Part shown: piece by piece, positions 39,874 to 49,112 of the stretch
Position numbering within the stretch: the first letter of the stretch is position 1
Layout of the letters: every line of letters begins with the position of its first letter
NCBI GenBank assembly: GCA_963377175.1
Contig: CAUJNA010000513.1
Location: forward strand, 1-64,000
Reading direction: 5' to 3'
DNA from: Effrenium voratum
Taxonomy: Eukaryota > Sar > Dinophyceae > Suessiales > Symbiodiniaceae
Length of the DNA: 64,000 nt
Translations under genes and position numbers: made by a program
Notes under the pieces: model-generated
Database searches by the model: none
Seen by the model: the letters and a program-made list of their open reading frames with translations, nothing else
Told to the model about the DNA's origin: nothing

Positions 39874-41037
39874 GTGCAAAACAGCTGCAGCAACAAAAGG
39901 TGCAAAACAGCTGCAGCAACAAAAGGTGCAAAACAGCTGCAGCAACAATAAGTGCAAAACAGCTGCAGCAACAAAAAGTGCAAAACAGCTGCAGCAACAA
40001 AAAGTGCAAAACAGCTGCAGCAACAAAAAGTGCAAACCAGCTGCAGCAACAAAAAGTGCAAAACAGCTGCAGCAACAGAAAGTGCAAAACAGCTGCAGCA
40101 ACAAAAAGTGCAAAACAGCTGCAGCAACAAAAAGTGCAAAACAGCTGCAGCAACAAAAAGTGCAAAACAGCTGCAGCAACAAAAAGTGCAAAACAGCTGC
40201 AGCAACAAAAAGTGCAAAACAGCTGCAGCAACAAAAAGTGCAAAACAGCTGCAGCAACAAAAAGTGCAAAACAGCAGCAGCAACAAAAAGTGCAAAACAG
40301 CTGCAGCAACAAAAAGTGCAAAACAGCTGCCAGCTACAAAAAGTGCAAAACAGCTGCAGCATACAAAAAGTGCAAAACAGCTGCAACACGAAAGAAACAA
40401 TAAGTGCAAAACAGCTGCAGAAACAAAGAAGTGGCAAAACAGCTGCACAACAAAAAGTGCAAAAAAACTGCGGCAGCAACCAAAAAGTGCAGAGACACCG
40501 GCTAGCAACAAAAAAGTGCAAAACAGCTGCAGCAACAAAAAGTGCAAACCAGCTGCAGCAACAAAAAGTGCAAAACAGCTGCAGCAACAGAAAGTGCAAA
40601 ACAGCTGCAGCAACAAAAAGTGCAAAACAGCTGCAGCAACAAAAAGTGCAAAACAGCTGCAGCAACAAAAAGTGCAAAACAGCTGCAGCAACAAAAAGTG
40701 CAAAACAGCTGCAGCAACAAAAAGTGCAAAACAGCTGCAGCAACAAAAAGTGCAAAACAGCTGCAGCAACAAAAAGTGCAAAACAGCTGCAGCAACAAAA
40801 AGTGCAAAACAGCTGCAGCAACAAAAAGTGCAAAACAGCTGCAGCAACAATAAGTGCAAAACAGCTGCAGCAACAATAAGTGCAAAACAGCTGCAGCAAC
40901 AAAAAGTGCAAAACAGCTGCAGCAACAAAAAGTGCAAAACAGCTGCAGCAACAAAAAGTGCAAAACAGCTGCAGCAACAAAAAGTGCAAAACAGCTGCAG
41001 CAACAAAAAGTGCAAAACAGCTGCAGCAACAAAAAGC
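39874..41037. repeat. Minisatellite type 2, 26-bp unit, about 44 copies
   Basis: Unit GTGCAAAACAGCTGCAGCAA followed by CAAAAA. Near-perfect apart from a disturbed stretch at 40325-40510. The last unit runs into GAGTGTAGCACCAAAG, a type 1 sequence, so both arrays derive from one core. The long minus-strand frames (up to 848 codons) are repeat artefacts. Confidence 0.95.
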
Positions 41038-41408
41038 GCCCCGAGTGTAGCACCAAAGACTTAGCTCAGCTCCCTGAGGCACTGTCTCTTCGCTATGGTT
41101 CTGGCTGCCGCCACTCTTGGCCTGGGAGCCTGGGCTTCGGGAGACGTGTTCTGGTTTGCAGTAAAGCCCCGGTTCGGTGTTTTTGTTTCCTCGCCTTTTT
41201 TTTTGGTCGTTTTTTTTTTGTTTTTAATCACCCCGGTTTTGTTTCTTCTTTCTGTTTTTTTTGTTAGGGGGGGGGGGGGAACTGCAAGAAAACATGGACT
41301 CAAATTGACAGGGCGGGAACATCAAAAGAGAGGCTGGGGCTTTGCCTTGTCGGGTTTCCATGGCGTTATCTCACTTCGCCGACCGTGTTGCTTCTGAAAC
41401 CAGGATTT

Positions 41409-41490
41409 TGACTATTTTTGGGGGTTAAAGTCAGACACTGGGGTTGTTTCCCTTTACCACTTCAGTGGTGATTCTGGTAAAATCATGGGG
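41409..41490 (+). mobile_element. Dispersed repeat family J, copy 1
   Basis: ATTTTTGGGGGTTAAAGTCA, GGTTGTTTCCCTTTACC, then GGTAAAATCATGGGGCC. It is matched block for block by 54950-55055 (GTCATGATTTTGACC to GGTAAAATCATGAGGCC), whose two ends are inverted repeats. Confidence 0.65.
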
Positions 41491-42029
41491 CCAGTTTTCC
41501 CGCGAAATCAGGTTTTCTTCTCCTCGAAATCTTGGCTTCGGACCCATCCCCAGTTTTGCTGCTCTTGTTACAGAGCGGCATCGTTGCTGTTCTGACTCCG
41601 ACTGTTTGCTCCATCCTATGCTTGTTTTCAACTGGGCCTTACTAGGCCTATGGTGATGGGCCGATTCAAACCAACATCCAAAGCCCAAACACGCATGACT
41701 GGTTGGTTAGCTTCGGCTGATTTCCAAGATTCTTAAGATTTGCCAGCACCACTTGCGTTTGATCACCAGGCTACTGATTGAACACGCGCACCGAGCAAGA
41801 AATGTCCGCACTACTCGTTTGCCAACTCTATAAAGAAGCCGGCGCCTACATCGAATGTGACGAGACGTGCATCTTTGCCTAGAAAAATACCTGAGGACGA
41901 AACAGAGAACTCGGGCACTGGACAGAGCTTGTGGGACTCGGAATTTCCGGAAGGAATGAAATTCCTTCACGGGATCTCTTCCCTAAGACAAAGCTATTCC
42001 CACCGTTAGTTGCCTTGCCCACGCTAAGA

Positions 42030-42276
42030 CAGCCCCCAAGGCAGAGCAGCTATTCGTTTGAGCGAGTAGTAAACCCAGTTTTGCAAGGCCTAAGGCGCAC
42101 CTTTTTCTCAGGAAGTCACTGGAGCACCAGTGACTTACGAACCGACCGAGGCTGTCGATGCCTTTCCATGGCCGTTCCACTTGAATCACATGTTGTTCTG
42201 GCCACTGCACCCATGCAAGAATTACCGCAACGTACCGCCATTATGCGAGGATAGCGTAATGCTTGCAAGAGAGTAG
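42030..42276 (+). CDS. Two-exon gene end with a 46-nt intron
   Basis: Exon (about 42030)-42065 ends PPRQSSYSFER at donor CGA|GTAGTA. The intron 42066-42111 ends CACCTTTTTCTCAG. Exon 42112-42276 continues in phase 0: EVTGAPVTYEPTEAVDAFPW, PFHLNHMLFWPLHPCKNYRN, VPPLCEDSVMLARE, TAG. The acidic start and aromatic/Pro-rich middle look like a folded domain end. Not recognised. A family H element starts within two bases of the stop. Confidence 0.6.
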
Positions 42277-42277
42277 T

Positions 42278-42375
42278 GGAGTCCGAAGGATCCTACTGGT
42301 CAGAAGGACCCCTAAAATAGATGATGTCCTTCTAAAAGGGGAACCACACCTGAGTACGGTTGTCCGGATTATTCC
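42278..42375 (+). mobile_element. Family H element, copy 2
   Basis: TCCGAAGGATCCTAC at the left, GTTGTCCGGA at the right, internal GGGGAACCACACCTGAGTAC. Matches 2609-2703. It sits directly downstream of a stop codon. Confidence 0.6.
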
Positions 42376-42627
42376 AAAGTCGACATTACGTGAGGATGAG
42401 AGGATGATGAGCCACAGTGATGGCATCCTTCAAAGGAAAGTTACAGGAACATTTGTATACCGAGGTGAGGTGATTTCATGTGAATTCCCGTTGTGTTGAA
42501 GCAGTTGTTTGTCACACTTGCTGAAAGCTGACCTTTTTTTTGAGTTACCAATTTTGGTCAAGTTTCCAAAAGGTGATCGCCTTTTTATTCTGGGTTCCAT
42601 AGCTCGGCAACTGAGCTTTTCCTTCAG

Positions 42628-42994
42628 GTTACCGCATTGGTGGTCCGGGGATGAGAGAGCCCCTGATTCTTGTGGAATGGGAACCGCTCCCAAGCTCCAA
42701 GCCCATGGGTGTCCTTTTTGGTTGTTTTGGTCGAAAAAAATAGATGGCGATTCTTGGCTTACCTGGTGGTTCAATCATCTACCAGGGAAATCCATGTATT
42801 TCCCCTTTGGCTTGGACGCCCATGTCCAAGCCACCAATCCGACTATGCCTTCCCGTGAACGCAACCGCAGCGCAGACGTTCGCGAGGCGTGCTTCACTGC
42901 TTTGGTTTCATGGTGCGATCCAGTAATTGCTGCCCGGCCCGGCACTCGGGATGCGGCCAGACATCACTGTCTGTTTGAGACCATGTGGGTGTGA
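42628..42994 (+). CDS. Two-exon gene end split by a family C introner
   Basis: Exon 42628-42708 (acceptor TTTTCCTTCAG) encodes YRIGGPGMREPLILVEWEPL, PSSKPM and ends in phase 1 at CATGG|GTGTCC. Exon 42831-42994 supplies CC and continues ATNPTMPSRERNRSADVREA, CFTALVSWCDPVIAARPGTR, DAARHHCLFETMWV, TGA. Phases agree. If instead the element were removed precisely at its target duplication, exon 2 would be read PIRLCLPVNATAAQTFARR. Both frames are open and a transcript would decide. Family unknown. Confidence 0.6.
42704..42824 (+). mobile_element. Family C introner-like MITE with 8-bp TSD, copy 2
   Basis: CATGGGTGTCC at the left, GGACGCCCATG at the right, flanked by perfect direct repeats TCCAAGCC (42696-42703 and 42825-42832). 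The donor GT (42709-42710) is inside the left terminal repeat and the acceptor AG (42829-42830) lies inside the right target duplication. Confidence 0.88.
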
Positions 42995-44065
42995 ATTTAA
43001 ACTAAAGGGAATCCAAGATACGATTTCGAGGGTTGCCTAAAAGTTGTTGTGGGATTTGGACCCCCCAAATGGTGTTGTGGTTGTGGTTGTTGGTTGTTAT
43101 TATTATTATGATTATTGTTATTATTTTATGGGAGAAGGAGGCATTCTTACTTGTCCAAAGCCGACCAGTCGAGCATTGTGGTTTCCCAGTGTTGGTCTTG
43201 CAGAAACGGGCTCAGAAGGTTTTCGTTTTACTTTCAGGTCCTCTGAAGAAACTGAGTTTTCTCTACCATTGACTGTATGGCGTGCAGTTCTCAACAAGAC
43301 TAGGCAGCAGTTGAACCACGTGAAACCTTGAAAAGGAGAGCTGGCGTGGGCGGCTCTCACGCGTCGGCGGTCCACCGTTTGGGCCAAGTTGGTTCTCTCC
43401 AGGAAATTGGCAGGGAGCCTTCAATACATATTTGCTGCTACAGGAGTCTTTTGGGAAACTCGTTGAAGTTTTAGGACTCCATGTGGAGCAGCATGCGCAT
43501 TCCAAGAACTTGGCGAGGTTTCCACTGGACCAAACCGCTGCCTTCGCATAGGATCCAACTCCGCGCTTGCCTGAAGCCTTTCCAATTGGTTTCCTCCAAG
43601 TTGGATGGAGGCTTTGATAAGGCCTTGCTGTTCTTTACTTTTCTGCATAGAGAGGGAGGGTTGGGTCGCCGGCTATTCAAAGAGAAATGGGGCCTAGCAC
43701 TTGCTGAGGTTGGGCAAGGCTACACTACCTGCGAAATGTGGCAGGCCGGCGGTGGGACGCTTCCAGCCAGCGTCCACCTTTCGGTTGCACCATGTAAGTG
43801 GTGCTTTGCCTAAATTTGTGTTTGGTCGAGGTGAGGGCAGTTGGCTGTCACACCAAAACATACATGTAACGTATGCATATTATATATATATATATATATA
43901 TGTATAATATACATACAAACACACTGATGAGCATGTTCTGCCTCTTTGGGACTAGTTGCAGAAGCAAAATAGTCAAAGAGCACGTTTGAAGGGCCCTGAA
44001 ACCTAGTAGACTTTGAGTCGTTCAGTTGCAAGCCCCTTGGATAAGACCCTCCAAGCAGTTTGCTC
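42995..44065. other. No well-supported exon
   Basis: Contains a GTTGTTATTATTATTATG tract (43084-43125), an AT microsatellite (43879-43905) and a minus-strand frame at 43121-43387 with a basic, coding-like start. Nothing has paired splice signals. Confidence 0.3.
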
Positions 44066-44070
44066 GACAG

Positions 44071-44190
44071 GACTTCCGATCGATGCTGAGCTTCTTCCTG
44101 GGAGCGTTGCTTTGCTGCTTAGTGACGCGCAACGACAAGACCTCTGAGGAGGACCCAATGTGGTCCGCCTGGGTGGGCGTTCAGCTCTGA
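44071..44190 (+). CDS. C-terminal exon, paralogue 2
   Basis: AG (TGCTCGACAG) then 120 nt: DFRSMLSFFLGALLCCLVTR, NDKTSEEDPMWSAWVGVQL, TGA. Gap-free homologue of 30960-31079 (same exon length, phase and stop position). Substitutions are mostly conservative, with a variable acidic linker, as expected under selection. A terminator-like hairpin starts 36 nt after the stop. Confidence 0.78.
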   Translation, partial: DFRSMLSFFLGALLCCLVTRNDKTSEEDPMWSAWVGVQL

Positions 44191-44225
44191 TCTCGGCCAG
44201 ACAAACCTTAGACTTGGCTTTTGAG

Positions 44226-44252
44226 AGCGTCCCAAATCCGGGACGCTTTTTT
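44226..44252 (+). other. Hairpin followed by T-run, copy 1
   Basis: An 8-bp stem AGCGTCCC / GGGACGCT with loop AAATCC, followed by a run of T. It resembles an intrinsic terminator but lies in eukaryotic DNA 36 nt past a stop codon. A 3'-end or decay signal, or a mobile-element end, are possible roles. Confidence 0.6.
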
Positions 44253-44302
44253 CATAACCAGCTGCAGGAAGTTAGCCAAGTACCCAACAAAATCAGACAA
44301 AC

Positions 44303-44416
44303 CTGAGATTTGGGTATGGGTCAAAATTAAACCACCAGGAATTAGACCGCATGTGTTACTCTTTGGTTCCATTTACCAGGGTTCCATTTTGGGTATCTAA
44401 TTTTGACCCACAGCCA
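44303..44416 (+). mobile_element. Family B element between two identical hairpins
   Basis: GTATGGGTCAAAATTAAACC to ATCTAATTTTGACCCACAG. It sits between the hairpins at 44226 and 44430, so either the hairpin was duplicated or it belongs to a composite unit. Confidence 0.7.
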
Positions 44417-44429
44417 TTCGGCTTATGAG

Positions 44430-44456
44430 AGCGTCCCAAATCCGGGACGCTTTTTT
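44430..44456 (+). other. Hairpin followed by T-run, copy 2
   Basis: Same stem, loop and T-run as 44226-44252. The identity extends leftwards over GAG/TGAG. Confidence 0.6.
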
Positions 44457-44634
44457 GGCCTGTTCTCGTATGTTTTGGCGATTGAACATGTTTTAGCATA
44501 GACGTTTGTGTCCTTTTGACACACTCACATCTTCTGCGGGAACCGCCCACTGGACCTGTTTCGAGGCAGTTCTGCTGAAACTGGCTATCCTGACTCACAT
44601 CTCTCAAATAGGCTAAAGCACCTCTCACTTCTAG

Positions 44635-44728
44635 GATTTGCCACTTTACCATCTACAACTCGGGATCAGAACAGATTGAGACATCCATGCTCTCGCTCAA
44701 CTTGAAAAATCAACTTGACTGCTATTGG
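44635..44728 (+). CDS. Internal exon
   Basis: The acceptor GCACCTCTCACTTCTAG is followed by ICHFTIYNSGSEQIETSMLS, LNLKNQLDCYW, ending at donor TGG|GTTGGA in phase 0. Splicing to 44819 in phase 0 would give QPRNGALFCG-stop. The better-looking frame there needs phase 1, so the next exon may be elsewhere. Confidence 0.5.
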
Positions 44729-44823
44729 GTTGGACCTTTAGACTTTGACTTTTTGTGAAATAAAGGTGTTTTCCACTAAACCCCCACAAAGTGCAACTTT
44801 TTGCAGGGGGGTCCACAGCAACC
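44718..44823 (+). mobile_element. Dispersed repeat family K, copy 1
   Basis: ACTGCTATTGGGTTGGACC, TTTAGACTTTGACTTTTTG, AAATAAAGGTGTTTTCCAC, GCAGGGGGGTCCACAGCAAC. Matches 62245-62360 over its full length. In both copies GT follows CTATTGG and AG precedes CAACCAAG. Confidence 0.75.
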
Positions 44824-45114
44824 AAGAAACGGTGCCCTGTTTTGCGGTTGAGCCAATGTGTGCTCCACAGCCGAGACGGGAAGGCCTTGGCCCATCGCAT
44901 CGCGATGCTAAGCAGCGATTTAAACGCGGCATGGGCGGTACCGACGGAGAGTGTCAGCCTGGGAGCCTTTCCGTGCGTGCCAGCCGTAGTGATGGGCTTT
45001 GGAGCAGCGGAGGGATTCGCAGCAAAAAAAACAAAAACAGAAACACCAACATGGACCAACAAAGGGATTCGCAAAGAAAATAAAAAGAAAAGAAAACATA
45101 CACCGGCACGCTGA
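44819..45114 (+). CDS. Exon after family K
   Basis: After GGGGGTCCACAG and CA: TKKRCPVLRLSQCVLHSRDG, KALAHRIAMLSSDLNAAWAV, PTESVSLGAFPCVPAVVMGF, GAAEGFA, then a Lys-rich stretch to TAA at 45114. The 5' 65 codons have strong third-position GC. The Lys/Thr-rich end contains A-runs (AAAACAAAAACAG) and may be non-coding. Not recognised. Confidence 0.45.
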
Positions 45115-45399
45115 GGTGCAGGTTTTCTTGCATTCTTGCATCGCCATTAGCAAGATATCCGCCGATATGCCACTGGGCAGGCGCCAGACTGCTGTAGATG
45201 CACCTGGTGCAAGTGATTCGCGCCACCTGAGCGTCGTTTGACCGGCGGCGTGACTCGGGAGTGGCCGATGTGCAAAAGAGGCGGAGACCCGCTTCTGTGT
45301 GAGGGTGCCACGACAGACTGGGAGCAACATTGATCCCAGGCAGCTTGCTAAGACACCGACTTCCAGCAAAACACGCACTGGTGTCCGGTGTTTTCTCAG

Positions 45400-45779
45400 C
45401 AGGGTCTCTGGTGTTTAAGCAAAGGCTGGAAGCATGCCTTGATTTGTGTCTTGGTCACTGGGCAGCTAAGACAATCATTCAGCGCAACAAAGCACCACAG
45501 TGGGGTATGTTGACCTTGCAAATTTCCATCCGTTTGAGCCCTTGTTTCGGTAGGCGAAGTGAAGAGTTGCAAAATATGGCCTTGAATCCCCAAGTTGCGC
45601 ATGACGGTAAACTTGTGTTTACCCCTGTCAGTTTTTGGGGTCAATTGCGGGGAACCAAATGGAGACAAAAGTTTTGGGGGACACACATTTTGAGAGGCAC
45701 CCAAGTCAGGTTGCTGAGTTATAGCAGCGCGCGGATTTTCCCAGAAGAGATGACAATCCTAGGTTTCCTTGTGCCTTGA
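45400..45779 (+). CDS. Three exons of one gene end
   Basis: 45400-45504: acceptor TGTTTTCTCAG, SLVFKQRLEACLDLCLGHW, AAKTIIQRNKAPQW, donor GTATGT. 45554-45606: RSEELQNMALNPQVAHD, donor GTAAAC. 45706-45779: RLLSYSSARIFPEEMTILGF, LVP, TGA. The last junction agrees in phase (1 + 2). The first does not, so an exon or an alternative border is missing. The intron 45607-45705 is palindromic (GGTAAACTTGTGTTTACCCC), another small element. Confidence 0.5.
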
Positions 45780-46038
45780 CATAACACCGGGAACACAGTT
45801 CATCCAGAGTGTGCAAAACCAACATTTAAATGTTTAAAACATGTTGTTATTACCCACCAATAAATATGTGGAACCCAGCAGAAAGTCCTCCTTGGAGCAA
45901 ACTTGTCTTTACAAGTCCCTTGTCAGCTTAACTTCTATGTCCCTTGACCAACTGGGCCTGTCTTTTCTTGATACCCATTTCAGGCAAGGAAAATCAGAGC
46001 GAACACCACCTTTGGGGGGTTTGATTCCTATTTCCAAG

Positions 46039-46159
46039 CCACCCAACTTTGCTTCGGCTTCGCAGCTTCTCAAACATGGCGCGCTCAAGCGACGCAGGCG
46101 AGGGTTTTCGAGAGCACGAGAAAGCTTCACGTTGCCTTTCGGAGGGGTTCGAAACCTAG
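46039..46159 (+). CDS. Terminal exon (39 aa)
   Basis: After CCTATTTCCAAG and one base: HPTLLRLRSFSNMARSSDAG, EGFREHEKASRCLSEGFET, TAG. A second, longer frame is open here, giving QLLKHGALKRRRRGFSRAR, but has lower third-position GC. Confidence 0.35.
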
Positions 46160-46499
46160 ACCCAGCGGTCAGCAAGAGGAGCCACTTGAGGTGCACTCAT
46201 CAAGAGCCTATTCAATCTCCCAAGGGGTTCAACTCTGTAGATTGTTGCCAATGTTGACTCCCTTAGGCCCTCAGTACCTTAGCAACTTAGTAGTGGTCGG
46301 GGTCCCAGTCCCCCTTCCCCATATTTTGCTAAACAGGGCTGCCCTATTAAATGCAGTGGGAGGGGGCCTGAGGGGGGGGGGGGTGTATGAGCAAGCGTTT
46401 CAGGGAGCCACTTTGACCACGAAAGAACAATGATCCATGTGGGGGATCTCTGAGACCTGCATGCACCGGCTCGTCGAAGTTTCGCATGGGTAATCCGGT

Positions 46500-46960
46500 G
46501 GGGGTAAGGGGCGAGTCAGGAAACAGAGTCAGGAGGTTTCGACGAAGTCAGGAAAAGGGTAGGTCCAAGTCAGGAAACAGGTTGGGTCGTGTCAATAAAT
46601 AGGTAGATGCGGTGTTGTGAGTCAGGAATCGGCCCTGGAAACGACAGGAACAACGCGTCAGGGAGTTGTGAAAGGTTGGAGTCAAGTGAATAAGGTTTCG
46701 TGAGTCAGGAAACATTGGTGAGTCAGGTGGAAACGGCAGGAACAATGCGGCGCGGCGTTGTGAAAGGTTTGGAGTCAACTGAATAAGGTTTCGTGAGTCA
46801 GGAAACGACCGTCGTAAGTCAGCAAACGACCCCGGCAACGACAGAAACAGCGTGCCGGGGCCCTCTCAAAAGTTTGGAGTCAAGTGAACAAGGTTTCGTG
46901 AGCCAGGAAACGACCGTGAGTCAGGAAACAACGCGGAAACCACAGGAACAGGGTCGTTGT
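46500..46960. repeat. Minisatellite with GAGTCAGGAAAC motif
   Basis: Units of about 100-110 bp containing GGAGTCAAGTGAATAAGGTT and TCGTGAGTCAGGAAACG, three to four copies. The reverse complement motif (GTTTCCTGACTC) is scattered at 47735-47880, so a roughly 1.3-kb region is bracketed by inverted arrays. Confidence 0.8.
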
Positions 46961-47221
46961 TCGGCTTCGTGGTTCTCGTTTTTGTAATCGCGCGATGTAA
47001 AAGCTTCTTTGAACGTTTGTTTTTCTAATGGGGGGGCCTGCGCCGCCTCCCCCCCCCAACCTCCCCCCGCTTTTTTATAGCGCCGTTGTGCGACTTGGTG
47101 ATTCTGTTTTACAATCACGCACATTGTTCCATTAGTGTCGTTATATATATATATATTTTTTCTACTGAGGGGGGACGACTCCCCCCCAACCCCCCGCTTC
47201 CTTGTAGACGCTGAGAAACTG

Positions 47222-47385
47222 CACCTAAACCCTAAACCCTAAGTCCTAAAAACCTAAACCTAACCTTAAGAACCCTAGACCTAAACCCTGAGCACCCTAA
47301 ACCTGAGCCCTAAAAACTTTAAACCTAACCTTAACAACCCTAAACCTAAACCCTACAAACGTAAACCTAACCCTAAAACGCCAGC
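47222..47385. repeat. Interstitial telomere-like repeats, second block
   Basis: Degenerate CCTAAACCCTAAACCCTAA and CCTAAACCTAACCTTAAG units, the same type as 37140-37440, here inside the GAGTCAGG-bracketed region. Confidence 0.75.
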
Positions 47386-47394
47386 TTTCCTTCA

Positions 47395-47695
47395 CCTGGG
47401 CCAAGACGACATCAAGGCATGACGACAAGGCACAAGGTACCAAGCAAACGGCTAGCAGGACAAAGCGTGCAGTGGCGGCCAGCATCCCCCGGCCAGCATT
47501 GCGGCCAGCATCACGCATGTTTTTTTTGATGCCTCCCCAAAAAACTCTCCCCTGATTCGAACAGCTTTGCCAGGTTGTTCCTTGATCCGAGCCATGACGA
47601 TATCAAGGAACCATGCACGAAGCACGCGTCAGAGCACAAAGCACGCAGTGCCAGACTTGCATCCCAGCATCACCGCCAATTCAAAAGCACTGACC
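47395..47695. repeat. Diverged tandem duplication
   Basis: 47395-47520 (GCCAAGACGACATCAAGGCA, AAAGCGTGCAGTGGC, CCAGCATC) and 47575-47690 (GCCATGACGATATCAAGGAA, AAAGCACGCAGTGCC, CCAGCATC) share ordered blocks. The nature of the unit is unknown; no coding frame is shared. Confidence 0.5.
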
Positions 47696-48004
47696 ACATC
47701 ACTTCTGAATCGCGTTTCCTTTCTCTCGTTTCCGCGTTTCCTGACTCACGTTTGCTGTTGTGATCTAAATACTTATCACTGTCATTCTTGACTTGCCGCC
47801 ATTCGTTTCTTGACTCGCCCCTGTCCATTTCTTGACTCATGTTTCCTGACACGGTCACTTGTTTCCTGACTCGGTCTAGTCTCAATCCGGTGGGCATGGG
47901 CCACCAAACAAAGACCGGTTGCGTGTAAGATGACTGCACCGTCCGAACCGCGGGACTTCTTCGTCTCGTAGATCACTCGATTCGAAGCAAGAGCGCCCCT
48001 CCCC

Positions 48005-48120
48005 AACCCAGTTGCCCAGTGGTGCCCTTGATTCCTTTTCTTGGGAAGGGTTCCCCGTTAAAGTCAACCGACAAAACAAGGATGCCCATTTTTTCCCATA
48101 GCCACTGGGCATCTGAGCCA
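48005..48120. mobile_element. Family D MITE, copy 3
   Basis: GTTGCCCAGTGGTGCCC at the left, CCACTGGGCATC at the right, core TTCCCCGTTAAAGTCAACC. Confidence 0.75.
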
Positions 48121-48791
48121 AGATTTTGCCTCTGAGCCTTAGCCTCGTAGTGACAAGCTCCGGTAGCTCGAGGTAAAGATCACAGAAGCACCTCGAAAGA
48201 CCGCTTGGCAATTTGGACTACGCATACGAAGCAAGTGCAAGCCCAGACGTTGTCAGCGGACTACCAGGGGTTCAGTTTAGGTTCTTGTTGGTAGATGCGG
48301 CTTTGGGCCGTCCTGTATCGGTTAATATCTGGTCATGCTGCCAGAGATTTATATCTTGTTTGAGCCATGGTCTTCATTGTGTCTGACACTGAAAAGCACC
48401 CGCCCCATTGGAGGACTTAGCTGATTTTGTGCTTGTATGCGGCGCTTCCATTGACCCTTCAAAAATGGGGTCATCCCCCTCACCCGCAATTCAGGCCCCC
48501 CCCTCTTTCCCACAATCGAAGTTGACGTTTTGGGGCTTCCGCAAAAGGAAGGTGGTCTTCCACTCCCCCCCTTCCCCCGTCAGCTTCCATGATTGGCTGG
48601 AGGGTGTTTCAGTGTTTCCGAGCCATTTCCCTTGGACTTCCTCTAACAGTGGCCATCGTTTCAATGGCAGCCAGAAACTGGTTCCACTTTTCAAAGTCTT
48701 TTTGTTCGGAACCTCCAAAAAAGGCGAGGGTTGCCAGACAATTCCTCCACTTTTATAGTCTTTTGGTGCGGAAAATCTCCAAAAATGGCGA

Positions 48792-48902
48792 TGGTTGCAA
48801 CGGAAGCCGCCGGCCTCGCGGCTCGCCAGGCATGGCCTGCAAGCCGCCGGATCCACCGGAGCGCCGGGCTGAGAGAAGTCTTGTGGCATTTTGGGAGACG
48901 GG
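48792..48902 (+). CDS. Candidate GC-rich exon
   Basis: Frame MVATEAAGLAARQAWPASRR, IHRSAGLREVLWHFGRR. It begins after a palindromic repeat (48630-48790). Another frame is open. The exon runs into the G-rich tract, so the donor is unclear. Confidence 0.3.
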
Positions 48903-49112
48903 GGGGGGGTTGGGGGGGGGAGAGGGGGTTGGGGGGGAGAGGGGTTGGGGGGGGAGAGGGGGGTTGGGGGGAGAGGGGGTTGGGGGGAGAGGGGGGTTGG
49001 GGGGGGAGAGGGGGAAGGGGGGGGAGAAGGGGGGAAGGGGGGGAGAAGGGGGGAAGGGGGGGGAGAAGGGGGGAAGGGGGGAAGGGGGGAAGGGGGGAAG
49101 GGGGGGGGTTAA
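48903..49112. repeat. G-rich tandem tract
   Basis: Repeats of GGGGGGAGAGGGGGTT and GGGGGGAAGGGGGGGA. About 85 percent G on the plus strand, so it would form G-quadruplexes readily. Confidence 0.9.

Noticed and set aside
38660..41037. CRISPR-like array
   Set aside because: Units are directly contiguous with no unique spacers. These are eukaryotic minisatellites.
38536..41082. 848-codon and other giant minus-strand ORFs (Val/Leu/Phe/Cys-rich)
   Set aside because: They are produced by 26- and 53-bp tandem units with no stop codon in any frame, and they cross a run of N. All frames on both strands are open, so openness is no evidence for coding.
44226..44252. Bacterial intrinsic terminator
   Set aside because: The shape fits, but the surrounding gene structure is eukaryotic, so it was annotated only as a hairpin.
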